A stretch of DNA of 64,000 nt from contig JAFLBL010000005.1 of the NCBI GenBank assembly GCA_017303855.1, forward strand, positions 124,001 through 188,000, given 5' to 3'. The notes under the pieces are model-generated. The model did not search any database. It saw only the letters and a list, made by a program, of their open reading frames with translations, and had not been told where the DNA came from. Both the position numbers and the translations under genes were made by a program. The number at the start of each line of letters is the position of its first letter. Position 1 is the first letter of the stretch. Positions 16,777 to 26,502 of this stretch are shown piece by piece. This DNA is from Chitinophagales bacterium (GTDB lineage Bacteria; Bacteroidota; Bacteroidia; Chitinophagales; Chitinophagaceae).

Positions 16777-18834
16777 TTAGTGTTTTTTGTCCCTGTTTAT
16801 CAGCGAGATAAGCTCTTTTGCAGAAAATACGGGCGCCTGGCAGGTGTTATTACGACAAAGGTATATGGCAGGTTTCCCCTCCCTTTTCCGGCCTTCCAGC
16901 AGGGGCAGATCCAACCCTTCCGGTCCCGCTCCCGCCACTATCTTGTTTGGGATATAATAGCCCATAATATCGCACCGGACAGCCTCCGGGTTGTCCCCTG
17001 TCAGCACGATTTCATTCGTCCCTTCCACCATTTCCTGCAGCCAGCCCGCCCATACCCCGAACGATCCCGGGTAACGGCTGATGGCATTTCCCAGCATCCT
17101 GACCATGGCCTGTGCCCTGTCTGCCCAGCTTTTAATATCAAATAATACAGACAGGTGATATAAGTTGCCGGCCATAACCGCATTGCCCGAGGGTACGGCC
17201 CCGTCATACACTTCCTTTTTTCTGATAATAACATCAGCCTGCCCCCGCGGGGTATAAAAGAAATAGGGCGTTTCCGTGTCCCCGAAATTTTCCAGTACGG
17301 TTTCTGTCAGTAACCGGGCTTCTTCCAGCCAGCTCATTTCCCCCGTGATCTCCTGCAGGCGTAGCAGGGCCCTTAACAGGTTGGCCAGGTCATCAAGAAA
17401 AGCGGGATACCGGGCCTGGCCATTTTTCCAGGTATGATACCAGTTACCCGCCTCATCTTTACAGGCCGCCCGGAGAAAAGACATATTCCGGACAGCAAGA
17501 TCCCGGTAAGCCATATCACCTGTAGCGGCATAGGCATCGGCACAGGCCAGGTTCATCAGGGCATTCCAGCCCAGTATTATTTTATCATCCAGCAGCGGCC
17601 GCACCCGTTTTTCGCGGACGGCCAGCAGTTGCTGTTTGCAGTGTACCAGTTTTTCTTTAACCCATTCAGGATCCGCCTGCTCCCGGACCGCAAATATTTC
17701 CAGGGATTTTCGTATCCAGGGTATATTGGTATGTTCCCAGTTTCCGGCTTCACTGATATCATAAAAAGCGGAGAACAGGGTTTCATCATCGCCCAGTACA
17801 GACCGGATTTCTGCCCGGCTCCAGGTATAATACTTCCCTTCCACACCCTCACTGTCGGCATCCAGCGCGGCATAAAAACCGCCCTCCGGGGCGGTGAGCT
17901 CCCGGGCAATAAAAGTCATGGTCTCATCAATCACTTCGCGGTATCGTTGCCGGCCTGTAAGCTGAAAGGCTTCTGCATAAACGGAAACCAGGAGTGCATT
18001 ATCATAGAGCATTTTTTCAAAGTGCGGGGCCAGCCATTCAGTATCCGTGGAGTAACGGGCAAAGCCGCCCCCGATCTGATCATAAATACCACCCTCCATC
18101 ATTTTATCCAGTGATAAGAGCGCCTGGTCCAGTGCGTCTTTTTGCCCGGTAAAATGATAATGCCGCAGCAGAAAGCGGATGGAAAATGTCTGCGGAAACT
18201 TCGGCGCTTTGCCAAAGCCGCCCCATTGCCGGTCAGCAGTCTTCATCAGTTGCTCATAACAGGCCTGCAGGGTATCGTGGTTAAATAAAGTATCCGCTTC
18301 CGTTGTGGCATTAATGCCAAATGAATTGGATTGATGCAGGTGCTGTAACAGGTTGTCTGCCTGGGCATCAATTTCGTGCCTTCGCTCACGGAACGCCTGA
18401 ACCACCCCCAGCAAAGTTTCTTCCCAGGAAGGCCGGTTAAAAGCCCGCTGTGGCGGAAAATAAGTACCCCCGTAAAAAGGTTTTGTATCCGGCGTCAGAA
18501 ACACATTGAGCGGCCATCCCCCGCTGCCGGTCATGGCCTGTACCGCATCCATATAAATATGATCCAGATCGGGCCGCTCTTCCCTGTCTATTTTGATATT
18601 GATAAAATGTTTGTTCATGAGCGCCGCCGTCTGCTCATTTTCAAAACTCTCCCTTTCCATTACATGACACCAGTGACAGGCCGCATAACCGATACTTACC
18701 AGGATCGGTTTATTTTCTGTCCGTGCTTTCTCCAAAGCCTCCGGTCCCCAGGGATACCAATCCACGGGGTTATGAGCATGCTGCAACAGGTATGGACTGG
18801 TTTCATCCTGGAGGCGGTTGGTAAATGAATGCAT
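16777..18834 (-). CDS. thioredoxin-domain protein, DUF255/YyaL (SSP411) family
   Basis: A 685-residue two-domain protein. Residues 5-165 form a thioredoxin-like DUF255 domain with the conserved [21 protein letters not shown] start, a CHWC redox motif (Cys53, Cys56), the [13 protein letters not shown] segment and [12 protein letters not shown]. The remainder is an alpha/alpha-barrel of the six-hairpin glycosidase type, with KAPKFPQTF and [13 protein letters not shown]. The family is widespread but its reaction is not established. The open frame starts at 18963, but the conserved N-terminus starts at the ATG at 18834. It is separated from hemD by an array of ACTCATT heptamers. The family call is firm; the function is unknown. 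Confidence 0.92.
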   Translation of the reverse strand: MHSFTNRLQDETSPYLLQHAHNPVDWYPWGPEALEKARTENKPILVSIGYAACHWCHVMERESFENEQTAALMNKHFINIKIDREERPDLDHIYMDAVQAMTGSGGWPLNVFLTPDTKPFYGGTYFPPQRAFNRPSWEETLLGVVQAFRERRHEIDAQADNLLQHLHQSNSFGINATTEADTLFNHDTLQACYEQLMKTADRQWGGFGKAPKFPQTFSIRFLLRHYHFTGQKDALDQALLSLDKMMEGGIYDQIGGGFARYSTDTEWLAPHFEKMLYDNALLVSVYAEAFQLTGRQRYREVIDETMTFIARELTAPEGGFYAALDADSEGVEGKYYTWSRAEIRSVLGDDETLFSAFYDISEAGNWEHTNIPWIRKSLEIFAVREQADPEWVKEKLVHCKQQLLAVREKRVRPLLDDKIILGWNALMNLACADAYAATGDMAYRDLAVRNMSFLRAACKDEAGNWYHTWKNGQARYPAFLDDLANLLRALLRLQEITGEMSWLEEARLLTETVLENFGDTETPYFFYTPRGQADVIIRKKEVYDGAVPSGNAVMAGNLYHLSVLFDIKSWADRAQAMVRMLGNAISRYPGSFGVWAGWLQEMVEGTNEIVLTGDNPEAVRCDIMGYYIPNKIVAGAGPEGLDLPLLEGRKREGKPAIYLCRNNTCQAPVFSAKELISLINRDKKH

Positions 18835-19004
18835 AGAACTGAAAGGAATGAATAATGAGTAATGAATAATCAGTAGCTGTTGAACATCCTTAGAGTACTG
18901 TGGCAGGTTTTTAGCGGAAAAGATACTTAAAATGAGTATGTATAAAAAAGAGTAAACCGGCAACTTTGAAACTGTAGCTGCCCTGTAATGACTTTTCCGG
19001 AGCT

Positions 19005-19039
19005 ACTCATCACTCATCACTCATTACTCATTACTCATT
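19005..19039. repeat. heptamer array (ACTCATC/ACTCATT)
   Basis: Five units in 7-nt register. The last one supplies the stop codon of the HemD-like gene (read on the minus strand as TGA). Confidence 0.85.
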
Positions 19040-19835
19040 TCTTCTTAATCACCGTTGCCAGGAACTGATCCAGTGCGGCCACCATGCTCGGTGTCTGTGG
19101 TTGAGGAGCTTTGATATCGAGTTTAAGTCCTTTCTCCTCAATGGCCCGGAAAGTATTGGTGCCAAAAGCGCCAAGCACAGTGCCATTCTGTTTGAATTTG
19201 GGAATATTGTCGAAGAGACTCTTTACACCGCTCGGGGTAAAGAAACAGATTACATCATAATCTGTCTGGGTCAGAATATCTTTTACGTCACTGCTTACAC
19301 TGCGGTACATAAACGCCAGCGTGAATTCGCAGTTATTGGTCTTTAGCCAGTTTACAATATCATTGTCCTGCTGATTCTCGGAGCACACGTACATGAACTT
19401 CTCATTCGCCTTGTGCTTGTTGATGACCTCAAACATGCTTTTATTGGTACCATCGGCACCATAAAAAACTTTGCGCTTGCGGTAGAGAATAAACTTCTGC
19501 AGATAGAGTGCCACCGCTTCCGTAATACAGAAATACTTGGTATCCTGCGACACGCTTACTTTCATTTCCTCACACATCCGGAAGAAATGATCAATGGCGT
19601 TGCGGCTGGTAAAAATGATACCGGTGAATTGCTGAATCTCAATTTTTTGTTTGCGGAAATCGCGGGCGGGTATGCCTTCCAGCCGGATGAAGGGGTGAAA
19701 ATCAAGTTGCACACCATACTTACGCTGCAACTCAAAATAGGGCGACTTCTCACTTTCAGGCCTGGGCTGGGTAATCAGAATTCGCTGTATGGTTACGGCC
19801 TTATCGGTGGCCTTTTTAACCCCATTTGTACTCAT
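19035..19835 (-). CDS. hemD: uroporphyrinogen-III synthase family protein
   Basis: A 266-residue protein from the ATG at 19835. It shows the HemD two-lobe pattern: RILITQPRP strand start, FTGIIFTSRNAIDHFF near 75-90, FCITEAVALYLQ in lobe 2, YDVICFFTPSGVKSLFDNI near 190, and a final LGAFGTNTFRAIEEKGLKLDIKAP-type segment. The enzyme cyclises hydroxymethylbilane to uroporphyrinogen III on the route to haem, sirohaem and cobalamin. The pairing of this divergent HemD type with a DUF4271 gene, as seen here, is common in Bacteroidota as I recall. The alternative start at 19877 would overlap the preceding gene by 14 bases. Whether this divergent HemD is catalytically active is not proven by sequence. 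Confidence 0.82.
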   Translation of the reverse strand: MSTNGVKKATDKAVTIQRILITQPRPESEKSPYFELQRKYGVQLDFHPFIRLEGIPARDFRKQKIEIQQFTGIIFTSRNAIDHFFRMCEEMKVSVSQDTKYFCITEAVALYLQKFILYRKRKVFYGADGTNKSMFEVINKHKANEKFMYVCSENQQDNDIVNWLKTNNCEFTLAFMYRSVSSDVKDILTQTDYDVICFFTPSGVKSLFDNIPKFKQNGTVLGAFGTNTFRAIEEKGLKLDIKAPQPQTPSMVAALDQFLATVIKKK

Positions 19836-19863
19836 GTTCAATCGGCTAAAGTTGGGTGCAAAG

Positions 19864-20859
19864 TTAAGCGTTTTCACTGAAATAGACTAACAAAGCCTTG
19901 TAAACCAATAAAAGCGGAACTATTTCAAAGGCAATAAAGTACAAAAAGAAATGAAAGGGACTGACTTTGACCTGATTACGTATCACCGCATAACTCAAAA
20001 ACAGCCGGTAAATCAACAGCCCGCCGATCAGGCACCAGGACAAAGTAAGCCCCACACTGTACACATCCCCGGTGGAGAATGCCAGTATCAGCAGGAACGG
20101 GAGCAGCAGGATGCCGATCATTTTATTGATGATAAAGACAATAAAAATGTAGGAACTGGCCGCATACTGCATATTAAAAATCCAGCCGGCGAGTTTCAAC
20201 CAGGCAAATTTTACAAAATAGGCAACCGCCAACCCGCCTACACAATACAGCAATAACAACCAGAAATCGCCTGTTTTATTGAGCCCGAAATGCGTAAGCA
20301 GAAAACTGCCGTAAAACCCGGCACTGACCGTAAAAAAGCCATTCAACAGAATGGACGGCACAGGTGTCTGCATCAGCTGTTCACTGATCTGGCGCTCCTT
20401 TAATGTAGTGCGGAAAAAAAGCCGGAACAGGTCATTAAAATATTTGGGGAATAAACGGCGCAATAAAGCAAAAAAGATGATCAGTAACAACAGGCTGTAA
20501 AACAACCATTCCTTGCCCTTTCTTTCATGCTGCTCTCCTATGTATTGAGTAACCGCCGCACCACCACTTACGGGTTTGAAACGAAAGGGGAAAAAAGGGT
20601 GATGGGATAAGATCTGCCATTGAATGGTTTGTACGGGAAAGAGATCCGCAGGTACCAGGGCCCAACCAGTATCATAAAGCGGCTTTTCGGATACCGGGTA
20701 TACGATGGGTACCACGGGTACTGTATCCCGGCTTTGTCCCGTATCCACAGAGATATGGCCTGTATCCGGCTTGACCGGTACAGTATCCGCCGGCAACTGT
20801 GCCATTGCAACAGCGGGCAGTAAAAGGAACAGAACCAGTAAGGGGTAGATAAACTTCAA
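19864..20859 (-). CDS. DUF4271 family membrane protein
   Basis: A membrane protein of about 331 residues. A signal-like segment (KFIYPLLVLFLLLPAVAMAQ) is followed by a Thr/Pro/Val-rich periplasmic stretch with repeated DT and PV pairs. Six or seven transmembrane helices then run from about residue 115 to the end. This matches DUF4271, a Bacteroidota family of unknown function. No ATG fits; the TTG at 20859 gives a clean signal sequence, while the TTG at 20898 would add 13 residues. It lies 28 bases upstream of hemD and 17 to 56 bases after the BamA-like gene, so the three probably form one transcript. Confidence 0.75.
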   Translation of the reverse strand: MKFIYPLLVLFLLLPAVAMAQLPADTVPVKPDTGHISVDTGQSRDTVPVVPIVYPVSEKPLYDTGWALVPADLFPVQTIQWQILSHHPFFPFRFKPVSGGAAVTQYIGEQHERKGKEWLFYSLLLLIIFFALLRRLFPKYFNDLFRLFFRTTLKERQISEQLMQTPVPSILLNGFFTVSAGFYGSFLLTHFGLNKTGDFWLLLLYCVGGLAVAYFVKFAWLKLAGWIFNMQYAASSYIFIVFIINKMIGILLLPFLLILAFSTGDVYSVGLTLSWCLIGGLLIYRLFLSYAVIRNQVKVSPFHFFLYFIAFEIVPLLLVYKALLVYFSENA

Positions 20860-20915
20860 TCCGTGGTAATTGTGTTGCAAAAATAATCCCGCAGGCAACG
20901 AGTCGCTGATTTGTT

Positions 20916-22721
20916 TTAAAAATAATTCACAAAGCCAAAGTGAATCTTGGATTGCCGGAGGTTCATCGGCGCGTCATTCCGCTTACCAACCGCCCAGGCC
21001 AGGTTGAAAATACCGGCTTTTGTTTCGAAAGCAAGACCCAAACCTGTGCCCACATACGTATAATTAAGCGCCTGCCCCTGTACCGTATTTTGTCCCCAGC
21101 CCCCGTCTGCCAACACATAAAAATAAGAGTTGCGGGCCACAAGGTACCGGAACTCCGTAGTGGCAATGGCAAAACGCGACAGGTATTGACTTTCTTCATC
21201 AAAACCCCGGAGCAGCTTGTAGCCGCCCAGTTGAAACAGTTCATTCCGGAAAATATTTCCGCTCTCAAACCAGCCGGCATTGATGGCGGTTTTTATTGTA
21301 CTCCGTTTATTCCGCAATGGAAAATACTTTGCCGCGGTCAGGCGTAACCGGAACTGATACGTCTTAAGCTTAACCGTATCATATAACCGGTCAAAATCAA
21401 AACCCGGATCTGCCGGATCTTTCAGCCCCAGTACCGCGTTATTTTTCTTCAGTTTTTTTGTACCGGCAGAACCCACTACATGCAATTCATTCCCTTTACG
21501 GGGGTTGAGGCGGTAATCCGTTGTATTCAGCTCATAATCCACCCCGATATTGAATGAACTCAGGTCACCCACATCCGGCAGCCGGCGGTAATTCACCACA
21601 AAGGAGGAATCAATACCTCCTTCACTGACGATAGTCTGTACCCGTTGTATAAAAAGTTTTCCGGATTGGTTTTTACTGAGTACATATTGTGCACCGAGCT
21701 GCAGGTTTACGTTGACAAAACTGCTGTCTTTCCGAAACATGTCAAAAGCAAAATCAAGACCGACCGGTGAACGGAGAAAATAAGGATGCTGATACAGGAT
21801 ATTCAACCGGGGTGATTTTACCTGCAGCTGCTGCCAGTTAAGCCCGATGGTTTCTCCCGAACCCAATGCATTCCGCAACAGGATATTCGCTTCACCGGTG
21901 AGTAATAGTTTTTTGGAAGACAACTGATCATTATTGGGCAGAAATCCTACCAGTGCATTTACCTGGCTGCTCTTTTTTTGTTTCAGGTAAAGGTTCAGTA
22001 CCGACCCCGTTCCCAGCATCGTCAGGTCAAACGGCCGTTCCTCTTCCACATAGGTCAGCTCCCGGATCTTCTGATTAATCCGCATCAGTTTTTCTTTGCT
22101 GTAGCGGCTGCCATTGGGCAGATCAAGATATCGTTGCAGGTAGGTATTGGCGACTTTGGCATTGCCGAATACCCGCAGGCTGTCAATTTTATACAAGGGT
22201 CCTTTGTCTACCTGCAACAGCGCCGAAACACTGTCCTGGCTGAGTTGCAGACTATCGAGCCAGACCCTCGCAAAAGGATAGCCGTTATTCTCGAGGTATT
22301 CCAGGCATTTTTCCTGCCAGTTTTTTACAAGTGACATATCCATGGGTTTCCCGGAAAAAAGATGATCCCGCCAGCCAAGTGCCTGCAGCAGGGTTGGGTC
22401 CACGGTTCTTGTATCCAGTTTCGCCCACTGGTAACGTTCCCCGGTAAATAATACCATGTATGCATGGAGTGTATCAAAACGCAATGAATCAACCGAGGCG
22501 GTTACATATCCTTTGCCCAGTAATAAAGCGGGTAGTTTGACTGTATAGTCAGTACAGATCGTCCGTGAACTGAAAACAGTATCCAGTCCCAGTACGGTAT
22601 GCGCTGTAGCCGGTTCCATATCCACATAACGGATATGCAGTATATATTTATCCTGGGCGGAGGTATTTAAACTCCCCAGCAAACAGAACAGTACCGATAT
22701 TTGCAGTCTGAATTTTCCCAT
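20916..22721 (-). CDS. BamA/TamA-type outer-membrane barrel protein with POTRA domain
   Basis: A 601-residue outer-membrane protein of the Omp85 superfamily. From the ATG at 22721 there is a signal peptide (LQISVLFCLLGSLNTSAQ), then POTRA-like modules (GYPFARVWLDSLQLSQDSV near 150 and GPLYKIDSLRVFGNAKVANTYLQRYL). A 16-strand barrel follows, including the lid-loop-type motif GGYKLLRGFDEESQY near 500, and ends with the aromatic signature IHFGFVNYF. It could insert or export surface proteins or lipoproteins; the client is unknown. The frame is open to 22796, but that start would overlap the divergent hemW start at 22786, which supports 22721. Confidence 0.85.
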   Translation of the reverse strand: MGKFRLQISVLFCLLGSLNTSAQDKYILHIRYVDMEPATAHTVLGLDTVFSSRTICTDYTVKLPALLLGKGYVTASVDSLRFDTLHAYMVLFTGERYQWAKLDTRTVDPTLLQALGWRDHLFSGKPMDMSLVKNWQEKCLEYLENNGYPFARVWLDSLQLSQDSVSALLQVDKGPLYKIDSLRVFGNAKVANTYLQRYLDLPNGSRYSKEKLMRINQKIRELTYVEEERPFDLTMLGTGSVLNLYLKQKKSSQVNALVGFLPNNDQLSSKKLLLTGEANILLRNALGSGETIGLNWQQLQVKSPRLNILYQHPYFLRSPVGLDFAFDMFRKDSSFVNVNLQLGAQYVLSKNQSGKLFIQRVQTIVSEGGIDSSFVVNYRRLPDVGDLSSFNIGVDYELNTTDYRLNPRKGNELHVVGSAGTKKLKKNNAVLGLKDPADPGFDFDRLYDTVKLKTYQFRLRLTAAKYFPLRNKRSTIKTAINAGWFESGNIFRNELFQLGGYKLLRGFDEESQYLSRFAIATTEFRYLVARNSYFYVLADGGWGQNTVQGQALNYTYVGTGLGLAFETKAGIFNLAWAVGKRNDAPMNLRQSKIHFGFVNYF

Positions 22722-22785
22722 GTGGTTTTTCACAGCAGCTGCCGTTGAATGACCTGCTGCTAAATTATTCATTAAACAGTTACCA

Positions 22786-23898
22786 TTGGCCGGCATCTAT
22801 ATTCATATTCCGTTTTGCAGGAGGGCTTGCCACTATTGCAATTTTCATTTCAGTACCTCGCTGCGGTATAAGAACGAATTGCTGGCCGCTTTATTGGAAG
22901 AAATCCGGATGCAAAAAGAATTTCCGGGTATTCAACCGGTCAGCAGTATTTATATAGGAGGAGGCACACCCAGTCTGCTGGAAACAGAGGACATACAGCA
23001 ATTGCTGAACAGTCTGTATACGCAGTATACGGTTACAGCCGATGCGGAAATCACCCTGGAAGCCAATCCGGATGATATCACTGAAGAAAAATTAACCGGC
23101 TGGAAAGCGGCCGGCATCAACCGCCTGAGTATCGGTATCCAGAGCTTTTTTGAAGAGGACCTGCGATGGATGAACCGGGCCCATACCGCCACCCAGGCGA
23201 TGGCACAATTAACACTGGCCCTGCAGTATTTTAGCAATATCACGATTGACCTGATTTATGGCACACCCGGACTGACTAACGAAAAATGGAAAGCCAATGT
23301 AGACCGGGCCATTTCGCTGGGCATTCCGCATCTGTCCTGTTATGCATTGACGGTGGAACCGAAGACCCCGCTCGACAAACTGATCCGCAACCGGGAAAAA
23401 GCAGACGTGAATCCCGACCAGCAGTCCGAACAGTTTTTATTGCTGATGGAATGGCTGGAAGCCGCCGGTTATGAACATTACGAAATATCCAACTTTGCAT
23501 TACCCGGATCAAGGAGCAGGCACAATTCATCCTACTGGCAACAGCAACCTTATCTTGGCATCGGGCCGGCCGCACATTCCTACAACGGACGCGAAAGGCA
23601 ATGGAATATTGCAAATAACAATACCTATATCAGCCGGATTGCGGAGGGAACTATTCCTTTTGAAAAAGAAGTGCTGACGGAACTGCAACGGCTGAATGAA
23701 ATCACAATGACGTCTCTGCGCACGCAAGAGGGACTGGATATGCGTATTTTTAATGCAACGCAGGCGGCGGCTGTTGAAGCCGAAGCAGCTAAACATCTGT
23801 CCGGTGGATTTATGATCCGCAAAGGCGATAACCTGGTGCTCACCTGTACAGGCAAACTAATGGCCGATGGGATTGCCGCCGATCTTTTCCTGACTTAA
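22786..23898 (+). CDS. hemW: radical SAM haem chaperone HemW (coproporphyrinogen oxidase-like)
   Basis: A 370-residue radical SAM protein. The [4Fe-4S] motif CRRACHYC (Cys11, Cys15, Cys18) follows IYIHIPF. Other family motifs are YIGGGTPSLL near 56, TLEANPDD, NRLSIGIQSF, LIYGTPGLT, LSCYALTVEPKTPL, HYEISNFALPG and GIGPAAHSY. HemW transfers haem to membrane cytochromes; true HemN oxidases have an additional C-terminal pattern. The start is TTG at 22786, forced by the conserved N-terminus. It is divergent from the BamA-like gene with 64 bases between. It converges with gpsA, the stops being 5 bases apart. Confidence 0.92.
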   Translation: MAGIYIHIPFCRRACHYCNFHFSTSLRYKNELLAALLEEIRMQKEFPGIQPVSSIYIGGGTPSLLETEDIQQLLNSLYTQYTVTADAEITLEANPDDITEEKLTGWKAAGINRLSIGIQSFFEEDLRWMNRAHTATQAMAQLTLALQYFSNITIDLIYGTPGLTNEKWKANVDRAISLGIPHLSCYALTVEPKTPLDKLIRNREKADVNPDQQSEQFLLLMEWLEAAGYEHYEISNFALPGSRSRHNSSYWQQQPYLGIGPAAHSYNGRERQWNIANNNTYISRIAEGTIPFEKEVLTELQRLNEITMTSLRTQEGLDMRIFNATQAAAVEAEAAKHLSGGFMIRKGDNLVLTCTGKLMADGIAADLFLT

Positions 23899-23903
23899 AA
23901 ATT

Positions 23904-24941
23904 TTAAACCAGTACGGTTTCAATAAACGAAAACCCTTGCGAGGGCTTTACGTCTTCCCACAAAATTTTATAGATTGTTTCCGCAATGGGTATCGGCGCA
24001 CCCAGTGATTGATTGATCAGACAGATACAGCGGGCCGCATTATAACCCTCTGCCACCATATTCATTTCCAGTTCCGCGGATTTTACAGAATACCCACGAC
24101 CGATCATATTTCCGAAGCGCCGGTTGCGGCTGTGCAGGGAGTAACAGGTAACCAATAAGTCGCCCAGGTAAACAGAAGCCGCATAATTGGGCGTTTTGCG
24201 ATGGGTAAGCGGGTCTTCCCCATCATGCTCGCCCACGGTGATATGCTCCGCTCCAAACTGACGAAGGAAACTGGCCATTTCATCCGCCGCATTGGCAATA
24301 TATACACTGAGAAAATTATCCCCGTAATCGAGTCCGTGTGCAATACCGGCACCGAGCGCGTAAATATTTTTCAACACCGCTGCATACTGTACACCCAGTA
24401 TGTCGTGATTGACCACGGTATTGATATAATCGGTGCTGAACTGTTCCGCGATAAGCGCGGCTGTCTGTGTATCTATTCCTGAAAAAGTGAGATAGGAAAG
24501 TTTTTCTTCCGCTATTTCCTCTGCATGACAGGGACCGAGTACAGCGAAATAATCCTCCAGTCCGAGTCCGTATTCCTGCTGCATATAATAATTCAGCAGA
24601 ATATTGCTGTCCGGTAATAACCCTTTGATCGCGGAAACCACTTTCTTTCCTTTCCAGTCGGCCGCCGTAAGTCCTGCCAGGCTGGACGCTGCATAAGCGG
24701 AGGGAATAGCAATCACCAGCACATCGGATTGCCGAACCACTTCCCGCACATCGGAGGAAAGATGTAAACGGGATGTATCAAAACGGGCAGAACTGAGGTA
24801 TTGCGGATTATGGCTCTTCTTTCTGAAAAAAGCGATCGTCTCCTCATTCCGGATCCACCAGTTAATCACATGCCCTTTATCCGCCAGTATTTTTGCCAAT
24901 GCCGTTGCCCAACTGCCGCCGCCGATTACGCCAAAACGCAT
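23904..24941 (-). CDS. gpsA: glycerol-3-phosphate dehydrogenase [NAD(P)+]
   Basis: A 345-residue cytosolic enzyme reducing dihydroxyacetone phosphate to sn-glycerol-3-phosphate for phospholipid synthesis. Visible motifs are the Rossmann fingerprint GVIGGGSWATALAKIL at 4-19, SAIKGL near 113, FAVLGPCHAEEIA near 140 (family GPS/GPN loop variant), the catalytic-Lys segment AAVLKNIYALGAGIAHGLDYGDN near 190-212, and a substrate loop SRNRRFG. The length is normal. The ATG at 24941 begins the first strand. A composite repeat element (copy B) lies between its start and the downstream end of the HlyD-like gene. Confidence 0.96.
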   Translation of the reverse strand: MRFGVIGGGSWATALAKILADKGHVINWWIRNEETIAFFRKKSHNPQYLSSARFDTSRLHLSSDVREVVRQSDVLVIAIPSAYAASSLAGLTAADWKGKKVVSAIKGLLPDSNILLNYYMQQEYGLGLEDYFAVLGPCHAEEIAEEKLSYLTFSGIDTQTAALIAEQFSTDYINTVVNHDILGVQYAAVLKNIYALGAGIAHGLDYGDNFLSVYIANAADEMASFLRQFGAEHITVGEHDGEDPLTHRKTPNYAASVYLGDLLVTCYSLHSRNRRFGNMIGRGYSVKSAELEMNMVAEGYNAARCICLINQSLGAPIPIAETIYKILWEDVKPSQGFSFIETVLV

Positions 24942-25020
24942 AGAGTTAGTTTTTATTGAAGTTGAAACAGGGATAAAGGTAAGATTCTAAATCTTTAGTT
25001 TCAATCTTCCGGAGTTGTTG

Positions 25021-25138
25021 GTCAGCCGATAGTCTTTAGTCGTGAGTCGTTAGTAAACAGCCCCTCCTAAGAAGCCTTCTCAACAACTCAACAACTAAAC
25101 ATCTCAACAACTCAACAACTAAACATCTCAACTCCTCA
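25021..25138 (-). repeat. composite repeat element, copy B (octamers, 23-nt core, heptamers)
   Basis: In plus-strand order: heptamers GATAGTC, TTTAGTC, GTGAGTC, GTTAGTA (25028-25055), core (25056-25078, starting AACAGCCCCTCCTAAG), then seven octamers CTCAACAA/CTAAACAT (25079-25134) running into the stop codon of the HlyD-like gene (25138-25136). It is the same architecture as copy C and the reverse of A and D. Confidence 0.92.
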
Positions 25139-26491
25139 CTTCTTTTCAAACAACTCTTCCCTCGTCACTTCCTTCACCTTCATGCCGTCTTTCAACTCTT
25201 TACTCACTGCGGCATAAGGAGCCGTAATTACTTTATCGCCTTCTTTCAGGCCGGAAATGATCTCGATATAGTTAATGTCCTGCACACCCGTCTTCACAAC
25301 CATTTTTTTCACGGTACCATCAGCCTGCAGAATAAACGCCACTTCTTCCAGTTCATCGTTGGCCACGGTTACACCTTCCTGGTTTTGTTTATCGTTTTCA
25401 TCTTTGCTTGCTTCTTTTTCTTTTTTCTTATCCGCCATACTCTGGTCGCTTCCTTTTACGCGGGCATTTACCGCGGCAATGGGAACGGCCAGTACATTGT
25501 CTACCCGGCGGGTCTTGATATCCGCGCTGGCATTCATACCCGGACGGAAGGGAAAGCGCTGACTACCCAGGTCGGCATAAGATGATTTATCAAGGCGGAT
25601 ACGCACTTCATAGTTGGTCACATCATTGGAGGATGTCAGTGCGCTTGTCTTGGTACTGCTCGCGATCTTAGTTACCACTCCTTTGAATTTCCGGTTATTG
25701 TAGGCATCCACTTCCACATCGGCGGAGTCGCCGATATTTATTTTTACAATATCATTTTCTCCTACATCCACCCGTACTTCGAGCACGGCCATATCCGCTA
25801 CCGTCATCATTTCGGTACCGATATTAAAACTGTTACCGGCTACGCGTTCGCCTTTTTTAATTTTCAATGAAGAGATCACACCGTCCATCGGCGCCACCAG
25901 GGTAGCCCGGCTCAGGTCTTTATTGGCTTTGCTGAGACCAACCTGCGTGCCTTGTACGGAGGCTTTCAGGCTTTTTATATTCTGCTGGGCCGCGTTGTAA
26001 TTGGCCTGAGCGGATTTTAACGTGGTTTCAAACTGTTCGAACTCAGACCTGGAAATTACTTTTTCATCAAACAGTTTCTTATTCCGGTTATAACTCTGCT
26101 GAGCCATATCCAGGTTGGCCCGCAGGGCTTCAATAGCCGCCTGGCTGTTATCCACGGAAGCGGATGACTGGTTCACGCGTGAAGCCGCTTCGTCACGCTG
26201 CAGGGCATAGATATCGGCATAGATACGTGCCAGTACCTGTCCCTTTCGAACACTGTCGCCTTCTTCCACATTCAGCTCGGTGATTTCCCCGGAAATATCC
26301 GGACTTATTTTTACTTCCACTTCAGGGTATACCTTACCACTGGCATTCACGGTTTCAATAATTGTCCGTTTCGTGGCTTTTTCCACGGCTATTTTGACCG
26401 TCTTTTCTTTTCCCCCGGCTATTTTCGCAATGATAAACAGTCCGCCAGCAACACCCAGCACAATCAAAAACCATTTCAGTTTCTTATTCAT
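25136..26491 (-). CDS. efflux RND/ABC periplasmic adaptor subunit (HlyD/MacA family)
   Basis: A 451-residue membrane-fusion protein linking an inner-membrane pump to an outer-membrane TolC channel. It has an N-terminal membrane anchor (about 6-24), a first lipoyl half with SGKVYPEVEVKISPDISGEI, a long alpha-hairpin (about 95-205), and a second lipoyl half (LVAPMDGVISSLKIKKGERV). A beta-barrel follows, then a membrane-proximal domain. An unusual Lys/Glu/Asp-rich insert sits near 355-380 (residues KKKEKEASKDENDKQ). The TolC partner gene is 11 bases upstream; no pump subunit follows in this direction. The stop codon is embedded in an octamer array. Confidence 0.9.
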   Translation of the reverse strand: MNKKLKWFLIVLGVAGGLFIIAKIAGGKEKTVKIAVEKATKRTIIETVNASGKVYPEVEVKISPDISGEITELNVEEGDSVRKGQVLARIYADIYALQRDEAASRVNQSSASVDNSQAAIEALRANLDMAQQSYNRNKKLFDEKVISRSEFEQFETTLKSAQANYNAAQQNIKSLKASVQGTQVGLSKANKDLSRATLVAPMDGVISSLKIKKGERVAGNSFNIGTEMMTVADMAVLEVRVDVGENDIVKINIGDSADVEVDAYNNRKFKGVVTKIASSTKTSALTSSNDVTNYEVRIRLDKSSYADLGSQRFPFRPGMNASADIKTRRVDNVLAVPIAAVNARVKGSDQSMADKKKEKEASKDENDKQNQEGVTVANDELEEVAFILQADGTVKKMVVKTGVQDINYIEIISGLKEGDKVITAPYAAVSKELKDGMKVKEVTREELFEKK

Positions 26492-26502
26492 CTTCAGTTG
26501 TT

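Noticed and set aside
18835..18963. N-terminal extension of the thioredoxin-domain protein to 18963
   Set aside because: The conserved family start is at 18834; the upstream part is low-complexity intergenic DNA.
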